Origin: Bacteroidales bacterium
Lineage (GTDB): Bacteria > Bacteroidota > Bacteroidia > Bacteroidales > JAADGE01
Assembly (NCBI GenBank): GCA_021108035.1
Contig: JAIORQ010000075.1
Coordinates: 17,630 to 81,629, forward strand
Direction: 5' to 3'
Length of the DNA: 64,000 nt
A program made the translations under genes and the position numbers. Below are positions 17,311-24,370 of the stretch, one piece after another. Position 1 is the stretch's first letter, and the number at the start of each line of letters is the position of its first letter. The notes under the pieces are model-generated. The model worked only from the letters and a program-made list of their open reading frames with translations, searched no databases and had not been told where the DNA came from.

Positions 17311-18287
17311 ATTTTTTGTGTGTTATCAATCATCATTAAATCCGCCAAAACACAAGCCGTTACAGCTTCTGTAATAACAGGAATTCTCAATGCAATACAA
17401 GCATCATGTCTGCCTTTAATTTCCAATTTTTCGGGTTTCCCTGATTCAAAGTTAAAAGTTTCCTGCGGAAGCGAAATACTTGAAGTTGGTTTAACGGCTA
17501 TTTTGAAAAAAATATCGTTTCCGTTTGAAATTCCACCGTTTATTCCTCCGGCATTATTTGTTTTAGTAGTACCTGTTTCATTAATAATCAAATCATTATG
17601 CTCTGAACCTTTCATCTTTGCTGCTTCAAAACCGTTGCCGAATTCAATAGCTTTAACACCCGGAATTGAAAATACAGCATGGCTGATTAATGATTCTACG
17701 GAATCAAAAAACGGTTCTCCCAAGCCGAACGGAACATTAGTTACAGAGCATTCAATAATTCCGCCGATTGAATCGCCTGTTTTCAGAGCTTTGTCAACAG
17801 CATCTGCAATATTTATATTTCCTCCTGCTTCAGTAAGTTTAGCTACAATATTTATATCAGAAATTATCTTTTTTGCAATCACACCGGCAGCAACAAGACC
17901 TACTGTCAACCTCCCGGAGAAATGACCTCCGCCTATGTCGTCATTAAATGATTTATATTTTTTATCTGCAACAAAATCAGCATGTCCGGGTCTCGGATGT
18001 TGTCTGAAATTGTAATCCAAAGAATGAGTATCTGAATTTTTGAAAAGAATAGTTATCGGAGCACCGGTTGAATAGCTGTTGTGTATTCCGCTTATTATTT
18101 GCGGTTTATCATCTTCTTTACGGGAAGTTGTTCCTTTTGCACCGCTTTTGCGTCTTAATAAGTCTTGTTTAAAGTCATCTTCATTAATTGAGATTCCCGG
18201 CGGGCAACCGTCAATAACAACACCCACTGCATCACCGTGCGATTCTCCGAAGATTTGAATTTTGAATATGTGGCCGAATGTGTTCAT
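17307..18287 (-). CDS. aroC: Chorismate synthase (short variant)
   Basis: 326 residues. It converts 5-enolpyruvylshikimate-3-phosphate to chorismate using reduced FMN. Signatures include FGESHGDAVGVVIDG (near the N-terminus), RPGHADFVADKKY, DIGGGHFSGRLTV, GGINGGISNGNDI and KGRHDACIALRIPVI. It is 25-40 residues shorter than the commonly seen length. The missing part lies between AAGVIAKKI and GDSIGGI, and the usual GGRETA-type segment reads GGHFSGRLTVGLVAAG. Whether this is a functional short form cannot be told here, but the rest of the active site is intact. It overlaps a GNAT gene by 4 bp downstream. Confidence 0.93.
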   Translation of the reverse strand: MNTFGHIFKIQIFGESHGDAVGVVIDGCPPGISINEDDFKQDLLRRKSGAKGTTSRKEDDKPQIISGIHNSYSTGAPITILFKNSDTHSLDYNFRQHPRPGHADFVADKKYKSFNDDIGGGHFSGRLTVGLVAAGVIAKKIISDINIVAKLTEAGGNINIADAVDKALKTGDSIGGIIECSVTNVPFGLGEPFFDSVESLISHAVFSIPGVKAIEFGNGFEAAKMKGSEHNDLIINETGTTKTNNAGGINGGISNGNDIFFKIAVKPTSSISLPQETFNFESGKPEKLEIKGRHDACIALRIPVITEAVTACVLADLMMIDNTQKI

Positions 18288-18314
18288 TTAATTTATACTT
18301 ATAACTTATAATCC

Positions 18315-18348
18315 AACTTTGCCAAAGTTTCAAAACTTTGGCAAAGTT
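18315..18348. repeat. 34-bp palindromic hairpin upstream of aroC
   Basis: AACTTTGCCAAAGTTT pairs perfectly with AAACTTTGGCAAAGTT (16 bp, 2-base loop). There is no T run. It lies between the toxin stop (18396) and the aroC start (18287). It may be a processing site, an attenuator or a dispersed palindrome. Confidence 0.7.
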
Positions 18349-18395
18349 ATTATCGAAGCTGTTTATTTATCCTTTTTCAATCTGTCTGACCGGTT

Positions 18396-18728
18396 TTAAT
18401 AAATTTCAAATACACCTTGTTCGTTATCAATATAAAAATTGATTATTTCATCTTTTAAGTTTATTATTTTTTCTGCAATTAAGTCTGTTTTTGTGTTTCC
18501 GCAACGCAACCAAATAATTTTCGGAGGAAAACCGTTTATCATTTGAATATCTGCAAAATCTTCATCAAAACTTACAATAATATAATTGTGTTTTTTTGCA
18601 AAATGCCAAATTTTCTCATCTGAAATTAAATCTTTTTCAATATCAGAAATATGCTTACATTCAGGGAGCTTTTCCGATATTTTTTTTATTATTCTCCACG
18701 AAATGTTTTCATCAAAAAGAAGTTTCAT
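18396..18728 (-). CDS. DUF5615 PIN-like toxin
   Basis: 110 residues from ATG at 18728; an upstream in-frame TTG at 18737 is disfavoured. MKLLFDENIS opens the PIN-like fold, followed by SDEKIWHFAKKHNYIIVSFDEDF and PPKIIWLRCGN, the two further conserved blocks of DUF5615. The acidic residues (DEN and DEDF) would form the nuclease-type metal site. It starts one base after the TGA of a DUF433 gene, the standard arrangement of this toxin-antitoxin pair, where DUF433 is the antitoxin and DUF5615 the toxin. Confidence 0.82.
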   Translation of the reverse strand: MKLLFDENISWRIIKKISEKLPECKHISDIEKDLISDEKIWHFAKKHNYIIVSFDEDFADIQMINGFPPKIIWLRCGNTKTDLIAEKIINLKDEIINFYIDNEQGVFEIY

Positions 18729-18729
18729 A

Positions 18730-18948
18730 TCAAGCAATCTTTAATTTACGTTCTTTTTCCGCAGCATAAGATAAACATGCAAAAATTTGATTTTTGTTTA
18801 ATTGAGGAAAATCTTCTAAAATATCTTGCATAGTCATTCCGGAAGCATACCATGAAAGTACATCATATACAGAAATACGTGTTCCTTTAATACAAGGTTT
18901 CCCAAAACGAATATTTTTATTTATTGATATGTATTTTTTATAATCCAT
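18730..18948 (-). CDS. DUF433 antitoxin
   Basis: 72 residues from the ATG at 18948. The frame is open to 18993, but the family start aligns with MDYKKYISINKN. Signature: RFGKPCIKGTRISVYDVL, then YASGMTMQDILEDFPQL and IFACLSYAAE, a small winged or helix-turn-helix fold that binds DNA and the DUF5615 toxin. Stop and toxin start are separated by one base (TGATATG), giving tight coupling. The pair is likely autoregulated, but no operator was recognised. Confidence 0.82.
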   Translation of the reverse strand: MDYKKYISINKNIRFGKPCIKGTRISVYDVLSWYASGMTMQDILEDFPQLNKNQIFACLSYAAEKERKLKIA

Positions 18949-19112
18949 TTTTTTGGTTTTATTCAAAGATACTGTTTTTTTATAAAACGGCATAATAGTT
19001 TTGGTTATCTGCCTGTCTTTTTGGAGAGCTTGGGTCAGTACGGTAGATTACCAAATATTATCAATATTTTCAAAGCTTTCTGCAATATTAATTCAACTTT
19101 AAACTATTTTTT

Positions 19113-19168
19113 CATTCAATCATTCAATCATTCAATCATTCAATCATTCAATCATTCAATCATTCAAT
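19113..19168. repeat. Seven tandem copies of the octamer CATTCAAT
   Basis: Perfect 8-bp repeat, 7 units, ending 6 bp before the stop codon of the VWA-like gene (19175, minus strand), so it lies in that gene's 3' UTR. It is a microsatellite type prone to length change. Confidence 0.9.
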
Positions 19169-19174
19169 AATTGC

Positions 19175-21253
19175 CTAATACGCCCCGAAAAATTTCCTCA
19201 TAAACCATTCTGCTGACAATAAAATTAATATTAAGAAAAAGATAAGTTTGTAATTTATCAATGCTTCTGTTTTTTTCTCACTGAATGCTACCGGAACAAT
19301 ATTCTCATTATTTTGAATATCTTTAATAAGTTTCTCTGTTTCATTTGCATAGAAAAATTTTCCGCCGGTTTCTTTTGACAGTTTGTATAATAAATTATGA
19401 TTTGCTGTGGTCTTTTCTGCTTCAATATTTACCGGAACAACAGATAAAATGCCTTCTTTTTTATATTTTTTACCTTTATATATAGTTTCTGCTTTCCAAG
19501 TATAATCGCCTGCTTGTAATTTTTTTGCATTCAACTTATATGATTTGCCGCTTTTTTCAAAGATAAAATTCTTTGAATTCTTTGCAGAATCAGTTATTGT
19601 CAGACTAACTTCCGGTTCGTTTATAAGTTCATATTCTTTTGAATAAAACTCTGCTTTAAATACTGCATCTTGATTTTCTGGAATTATCTTTTCAGAAATG
19701 ATTTTAAATCTTTCTTTTGTTTCTTTTTGCGTTAAGTGTTGCACTATTTTGTTAATCAACTCATTAAAAAGATAATGATTTTGATTGGTCTTATAGTCAT
19801 ACATACGCCATCGCCATATACCTTCACCTGTTATTACAACAGACTTTTTGCCTCCCGGTACAGAGTTGAATACAATTAATGCTTGCTCGGTATTGATGTT
19901 TTTAATTTTTCTGTAAAACAGTATCTCGGAATTGCCCGATATTTTATAATCACCAAAAGCAGACAGAATGGGAGGGGAGTTTAAAGTAATTTCTTGTATT
20001 TCCGGATTTAAATCAAATAATGAAAAGTTTTTATTTAAAATACCTGTAACTTCATCAGCCGAGTTTGAGTATGCTCCTGTTTTCAGTCCTGTATTTAGGT
20101 TATCAAATTTTTGCAATGAACTTTGACTTCCCAAAATATACAAAACAGGTATGTCGGAATTGATAATTTGCTTCATCAATGATGTTCGGGAATTTACAGA
20201 CGGAATTTGATGCAAAATTACCATATTGTATGCATTAACTGATTTGTTAAATTTTGATGCAATATAAAATTCTGTTTCAAAATTTTGATTTAATTCAAGT
20301 GCTTGCCTGATTGCTGCTATATCCGGATGAGGAGAGTTTGCAAGTATTAAAATCTTTTGCTTGCTGTCAACAACTTCTACAACAACTTGTTTTATATTGT
20401 TTTGTATGTTTTCTTCTTCCTCCGAAGCTTCAATTTGAATTTTAATTTTATGAAAGCCTTTTGTTCCTGCAAATATTTCAAAATCAATTTTTTTAAAAAA
20501 GTCGCTGTTTTTTATGTTTAATGTTTTTGTACTGATTATTTTTCCGTTGTCTGTTAATTTGATTACAGCTTGTTTTCCTTTAAGTTTATTAGCTCTGATA
20601 TTTATTCTTACAGGAAATTTATTATTTAAAAAAGCGATTTTATTATATTTTATATCAGAAATTGAAATATCCGGTTTTACAGCAGTATCACCGAGAGCAA
20701 GGGAATAAACCGGAAAGTTTACATCTTGAATAATATACTCGGGATTCTTGCCTGAATTTACAATCCCGTCACTTGAAATTATTAGAGCACCAATATTCCT
20801 GTGATAGTATTTGTTTTTGATATCAGAAATCAGTTGTGAAATATTGGTTTGTTTTTCTGTATATGAAAAACTGTCTGATTGTTTTACATTATCTCCGAAA
20901 GTATAGCTTTTAAATTCATAAGAATTGTTGTTTTCCTCAAAGAAAGATTTTATTTCCGAATGAAACTTTTGGATTTTATCCTTTTCATAAGCTACTGATT
21001 CTGAATTATCTTGAGCAAAAACAACAATAGGATTTTCAATAGTTTTCCCCAATGATTTTATAACCGGAGAAAGTAACAGAAAGGATATTATACTAACAGT
21101 TAAAAACCTGAATGCAAACATACTTCTTATAATAAGTTTAGAAGCTTCTTCAAGTTTATTTTCTTTTCGATACAATAACCAAGCATAAGCAAAACCTAAT
21201 GCAAGGCAAAATATAATAAACCATAAGGGGTATTCTGTTATTATTGATGTCAT
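19175..21253 (-). CDS. Membrane-anchored VWA/BatA-like protein
   Basis: 692 residues. Two N-terminal spans (about 8-26 and 43-63) are followed by a large extracytoplasmic region and a C-terminal span (about 667-685). The region after the second span begins NPIVVFAQDNSESV, matching the start of VWA-like domains in Bacteroidota membrane proteins; the MIDAS D-x-S-x-S motif reads DNSES. GALIISSDGIVNSG continues the fold. Later parts resemble the glutamine-amidotransferase-like and beta-sandwich regions of these proteins. Function is not established. It lies 6 bp downstream of the MORN-like gene on the same strand. Confidence 0.7.
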   Translation of the reverse strand: MTSIITEYPLWFIIFCLALGFAYAWLLYRKENKLEEASKLIIRSMFAFRFLTVSIISFLLLSPVIKSLGKTIENPIVVFAQDNSESVAYEKDKIQKFHSEIKSFFEENNNSYEFKSYTFGDNVKQSDSFSYTEKQTNISQLISDIKNKYYHRNIGALIISSDGIVNSGKNPEYIIQDVNFPVYSLALGDTAVKPDISISDIKYNKIAFLNNKFPVRINIRANKLKGKQAVIKLTDNGKIISTKTLNIKNSDFFKKIDFEIFAGTKGFHKIKIQIEASEEEENIQNNIKQVVVEVVDSKQKILILANSPHPDIAAIRQALELNQNFETEFYIASKFNKSVNAYNMVILHQIPSVNSRTSLMKQIINSDIPVLYILGSQSSLQKFDNLNTGLKTGAYSNSADEVTGILNKNFSLFDLNPEIQEITLNSPPILSAFGDYKISGNSEILFYRKIKNINTEQALIVFNSVPGGKKSVVITGEGIWRWRMYDYKTNQNHYLFNELINKIVQHLTQKETKERFKIISEKIIPENQDAVFKAEFYSKEYELINEPEVSLTITDSAKNSKNFIFEKSGKSYKLNAKKLQAGDYTWKAETIYKGKKYKKEGILSVVPVNIEAEKTTANHNLLYKLSKETGGKFFYANETEKLIKDIQNNENIVPVAFSEKKTEALINYKLIFFLILILLSAEWFMRKFFGAY

Positions 21254-21259
21254 AAACTT

Positions 21260-22228
21260 CTATCTGTTTAATTCGATAATTGCAAATGAGTTTTTATTAT
21301 ATCTGTAATTTATTGTTCGGATCACATATTTTCCTTTTTTTAAACTTGATAAATCAATAATATTACAAATTAAAGATATTGGAATTGTCATAAGAGGAAT
21401 TGCATTTCCGAATATTAAATAATCACGATTTAGCAGTTCAGAGTATTTATATATCTTCATCTCGCATGTTCGATTAGTTCTGTAATAATACATAGTATCT
21501 GACTGAAGCGTAAATGATTTCATATTTTGATAATCTTCTGTCAAGTCTTTACACGATATATTGTAACCGAAACTGTATATTTTATATGATTCATTAATAT
21601 TTTTGAAATTTTCATGGATAATCTTTATAGAATCTTTATGATGTCCGGCTTTAATTAAATATCTGAATTTTAGTTTATGTAAACTGTCTTCTTTAATTGT
21701 CTCAATCTTAATAATTCTGTCTGAGCTGACTTTACAATTAATTATTGAATCTTTTTTCAATTTATTAGGAAGAATCAGAAATGTACTTTTTATTAATCCA
21801 TATTTTTCAACAAAATTGACTGATTGAAAATTGAAGGTTTCCTTTTGATTGTATTTGTAATAATCATAATCATCAATATAATTTAATTTAAATTCTTTAA
21901 TGTATTTATTACTTATGTAGCCGTCTTCCCAATATTCATATATAATTATATTACCATTTTTACTATATTCTTTCCACAAACCGTCTTTCACGGATTTTAA
22001 TAATACAGAATCAGATTCGTCAAAATCCATCATAAATAACTCTTCAGAATCTTTGATAGGAACAATTTTATATTTACCCTTGGATTTGATATTTCCGTTA
22101 TTATGATAATAGCTCCAACAGCCTGTTTTTAAACTATTTTCATCCAATTGATTAGTTGTATCATTTTGAGAAGCAACATCCATTGAAAAAGGAAGAATTA
22201 ATAATAATATGAAAACAATTTTATCCAT
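21260..22228 (-). CDS. Secreted protein with MORN-like repeats
   Basis: 322 residues, signal peptide (about 1-20). Two MORN/YwqK-like units are visible: TGCWSYYHNNGNIKSKGKY (about 36-55) and DGLWKEYSKNGNIIIYEY (about 82-100), each with the G-x-W-x-x-Y-x-x-N-G pattern. The remaining 200 residues are beta-rich with no recognised domain and two further cysteines (CKDL and TCEM). These repeats are usually structural or mediate binding. The gene precedes the VWA-like gene by 6 bp and probably shares its transcript. Confidence 0.65.
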   Translation of the reverse strand: MDKIVFILLLILPFSMDVASQNDTTNQLDENSLKTGCWSYYHNNGNIKSKGKYKIVPIKDSEELFMMDFDESDSVLLKSVKDGLWKEYSKNGNIIIYEYWEDGYISNKYIKEFKLNYIDDYDYYKYNQKETFNFQSVNFVEKYGLIKSTFLILPNKLKKDSIINCKVSSDRIIKIETIKEDSLHKLKFRYLIKAGHHKDSIKIIHENFKNINESYKIYSFGYNISCKDLTEDYQNMKSFTLQSDTMYYYRTNRTCEMKIYKYSELLNRDYLIFGNAIPLMTIPISLICNIIDLSSLKKGKYVIRTINYRYNKNSFAIIELNR

Positions 22229-22263
22229 TCATTAAATAACGTAAAGTATAAGTCCAATATTTG

Positions 22264-22299
22264 AAAAAGGCTTCTTCACAAAAGTAAAAAAGCCTTTTT
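22264..22299 (-). terminator. Terminator downstream of the MNT nucleotidyltransferase
   Basis: AAAAAGGCTT (22264-22273) pairs with AAGCCTTTTT (22290-22299), 10 bp; the stem ends in T5 in both directions. The loop (CTTCACAAAAGTAAAA) is closely related to that of the next hairpin at 22730-22760. Confidence 0.7.
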
Positions 22300-22345
22300 A
22301 ATATGCTAAATATATTTTTATTTAATATCAAATAAAAAATCATTA

Positions 22346-22660
22346 TCAAAGCGAGACATAAACAGTTTCTTTTAAAACATCTTTAGTGAAATTTCTGTTT
22401 TTCGGCAAAGATTTTAAAGTTATTAAATCAATATCAGTTTGAAACAAATCTTGCAAATAATAAATTAAACGTATATAATTTTTATAAGTTTTCTTATCTT
22501 TTATAAATTCAACTGCAAAATCAATATCGCTGTTTTTGTCCTGTTCATTTCGAACAAAAGAGCCGAACAATCCAATTTTTGAAACACCGTATTCTTTGAT
22601 AGTTGTTCTGTTTTCAGCTAAAATTTGTAAGATATTTTCCTTTGAGTTTATTTTTTCCAT
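22346..22660 (-). CDS. MNT-type minimal nucleotidyltransferase (orphan)
   Basis: 104 residues from ATG at 22660; the frame is open upstream to 22699 but the family begins near MEKINSKENIL. The nucleotidyltransferase motif is clear: IGLFGSFVRNEQDKNSDIDF, that is GSF, about ten residues, then D-x-D, followed by TDIDLIT with the third acidic residue. MntA proteins of this type AMPylate or otherwise modify HEPN toxins and act as antitoxins. No HEPN gene adjoins it on either side, so it is an orphan or a remnant of a pair. Confidence 0.82.
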   Translation of the reverse strand: MEKINSKENILQILAENRTTIKEYGVSKIGLFGSFVRNEQDKNSDIDFAVEFIKDKKTYKNYIRLIYYLQDLFQTDIDLITLKSLPKNRNFTKDVLKETVYVSL

Positions 22661-22729
22661 AAAATCTATACTTTCAAAGTATTTGATACAAAAGTACAAA
22701 AGATTTGTGATTTTCAGAAATAATTAAAA

Positions 22730-22760
22730 ACGACTTTCTTACAAAAAGTAAAAAAGTCGT
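22730..22760 (-). terminator. Intrinsic terminator downstream of fabG and the intergenic element
   Basis: ACGACTTT pairs with AAAGTCGT (8 bp); on the minus strand the stem is followed by TTTTT. It terminates transcripts that come from fabG through the element at 22773-23079. Confidence 0.65.
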
Positions 22761-22772
22761 GTTAATTTTAAT

Positions 22773-23079
22773 GGTTCTACTGTTATTTTACCGGGTAAAA
22801 TATTTAAGATTTAATCACAAAAATTGTTTATTTGTTTAACTGTTTATTTGTTTATGATGTTAATTGAATTATTAAAACAAAACATTGCTTCATTCTTGTA
22901 ACATATTCATAATTAAATGCATAAGTCATGTTAGTGTAGCTTGTAATCAGCTAATAAATTCAAAAATGCAAAAGTATTCATAAACAAATAAGCAAATAAA
23001 CAGTTAAACATTATACACTAAACAAAGATTTTTTATTCAATTATATTTGTTAATATTCCACTAAATTCGTGGTAGTACC
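22773..23079. repeat. Bipartite intergenic element, copy 1
   Basis: The left end GGTTCTACTGTTATTTTACC followed by GGGTAA is identical to the left end of the copy at 50701-50878. The right end TTCCACTAAATTCGTGGTAG then TACC differs from that copy's right end by a few transitions. The reverse complement of the right end resembles the left end, suggesting degenerate terminal inverted repeats. The interior differs between copies and contains no gene. It lies between the fabG stop and a terminator. Confidence 0.65.
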
Positions 23080-23106
23080 ATTTTAATCAATATTCAATAG
23101 TCAATT

Positions 23107-23853
23107 TTAAGTATTCATAGCTCCGCAAACATTAATTACTTGTCCGCTGATATATGTTGACAAATCAGATGCAAGGAAAATACATGCATTTGCAACATCT
23201 TCAGGAGTTCCTCCTCTTTTCAGCGGAATAGTTTTTATCCATTCTTCACGAGCTTTTTCAGGAATTTTTTCTGTCATTTCTGTTACTATAAATCCGGGTG
23301 CAATGGCATTGCTTCTGATGCTGCGTGCACCAAGTTCTCTCGCAATAGATTTTGTAAACCCTATAATACCGGCTTTAGAAGCAGAATAGTTTGACTGGCC
23401 TGCATTTCCGCTTACACCGACAACAGAACTCATATTTACTATAGAACCTGAACGTTGTTTCAACATTGTTTTTTGAACGGCTTTCGTCATATTAAAAACC
23501 GATTTCAAATTAACGTTTAAAACTAAATCCCACTGTTCTTCAGACATTCTCATTAACAAGGTATCTCTTGTGATGCCTGCATTATTTATTAATGCATCAA
23601 CTCGTCCGAATTCTGCAACTATTTCGTCCATAACTTTTTGGGCATCTCCAAAATTACTTGCATCAGATGCAAAACCTTTTGCTTTAACACCGTATCCGGT
23701 AAGTTCTTTTTCCAGAGCATCTGTACTTTCGTCTAATTTTAAATCCGTAAAGGCAACATCTGCACCTTGTTCTGCAAATTTAAGGGCAATTGATTTGCCT
23801 ATACCTCTTGCTGCACCTGTAATAACGGCAACTTTTCCTTCTAATAGTTTCAT
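23107..23853 (-). CDS. fabG: 3-oxoacyl-[acyl-carrier-protein] reductase
   Basis: 248 residues, the usual length. Classical SDR features: the NADP-binding TGAARGIGKSIA near the N-terminus, the NNAG motif (ALINNAGITRDTLLMRM), the catalytic Ser in VNMSSVVG, Tyr/Lys in YSASKAG, and the C-terminal SGQVINVCGAMNT. It reduces 3-ketoacyl-ACP in fatty-acid elongation. A TATTTTTG promoter element lies 32-39 bp upstream. It appears monocistronic, with its 3' UTR carrying the bipartite element and then a terminator. Confidence 0.93.
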   Translation of the reverse strand: MKLLEGKVAVITGAARGIGKSIALKFAEQGADVAFTDLKLDESTDALEKELTGYGVKAKGFASDASNFGDAQKVMDEIVAEFGRVDALINNAGITRDTLLMRMSEEQWDLVLNVNLKSVFNMTKAVQKTMLKQRSGSIVNMSSVVGVSGNAGQSNYSASKAGIIGFTKSIARELGARSIRSNAIAPGFIVTEMTEKIPEKAREEWIKTIPLKRGGTPEDVANACIFLASDLSTYISGQVINVCGAMNT

Positions 23854-23884
23854 ATATAATTTTTATTTTATGCTGAATAACAAA

Positions 23885-23892
23885 CAAAAATA
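23885..23892 (-). promoter_or_regulatory. Bacteroidota -7 element for fabG
   Basis: TATTTTTG on the minus strand matches TAnnTTTG, 32 bp from the fabG ATG. Confidence 0.5.
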
Positions 23893-23995
23893 TAACTTTT
23901 CGGGAAGATTTCAAAACTGATTTATATAACAAATAATTTGTTTGGATTTTGGCGAGAATCAAATACTCTGTTTATTGTTCAGAAATATCAGATTT

Positions 23996-24055
23996 TTAAA
24001 AGCGGAATATATTTTGCAAATCATTTTTAGCTGTATCCGTCCAAATTATTTCCAT
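23996..24055 (-). pseudogene. Truncated ParE/RelE-family toxin remnant
   Basis: An ATG at 24055 overlaps the end of the upstream antitoxin-like gene (out of frame, within its last codons). It opens a 19-residue frame MEIIWTDTAKNDLQNIFRF that ends at TAA. This is a textbook N-terminus of ParE/RelE toxins (I-I-W-T-x-x-A-x-x-D-L-x-x-I). The remaining 70 or so residues of such a toxin are absent; the next 140 bp up to fabG hold no continuation. Position and overlap fit an antitoxin-toxin operon that lost its toxin. Confidence 0.6.
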
Positions 24056-24258
24056 AATAAAATTTCTTTTTTCAAATCAGAATGATTGATTATTTTTCCT
24101 TTAACAATATCATCTTCTGATTTATTAATCGCTTCGACATATTCTTTCTCTTCTTCTTGTGAGTATTTATATTTTATTTTTGCAAATTTTAACTCCTCAA
24201 TTAAGGAAATAAAAAAGTTCTTTTTTGAATCAGGAATTGAAATAAGATAATTCTCCAT
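24046..24258 (-). CDS. Antitoxin-like small protein (orphan)
   Basis: 70 residues, all helical by composition: an N-terminal segment (LISIPDSKKNFFISLIEELKF) and an acidic/Lys-rich tail (EEEKEYVEAINKSEDDI). Bacteroidota antitoxins that precede ParE/RelE toxins often look like this. Its 3' end overlaps the start of a broken toxin frame (23996-24055), which supports the assignment. A TATTTTTG promoter element lies 30-37 bp upstream. No DNA-binding motif could be named with confidence. Confidence 0.55.
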   Translation of the reverse strand: MENYLISIPDSKKNFFISLIEELKFAKIKYKYSQEEEKEYVEAINKSEDDIVKGKIINHSDLKKEILLWK

Positions 24259-24287
24259 GATGATTTTAATTTAATTTAAACTTAACA

Positions 24288-24295
24288 CAAAAATA
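24288..24295 (-). promoter_or_regulatory. Bacteroidota -7 element for the antitoxin-like gene
   Basis: TATTTTTG on the minus strand, 30 bp upstream of the ATG at 24258. Confidence 0.45.
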
Positions 24296-24370
24296 CAAAT
24301 TTTATTTTATTACAGAACTATTAGATATTTGTATTTTTTAAATATCTTTACGATTATTCAATAATACTTT

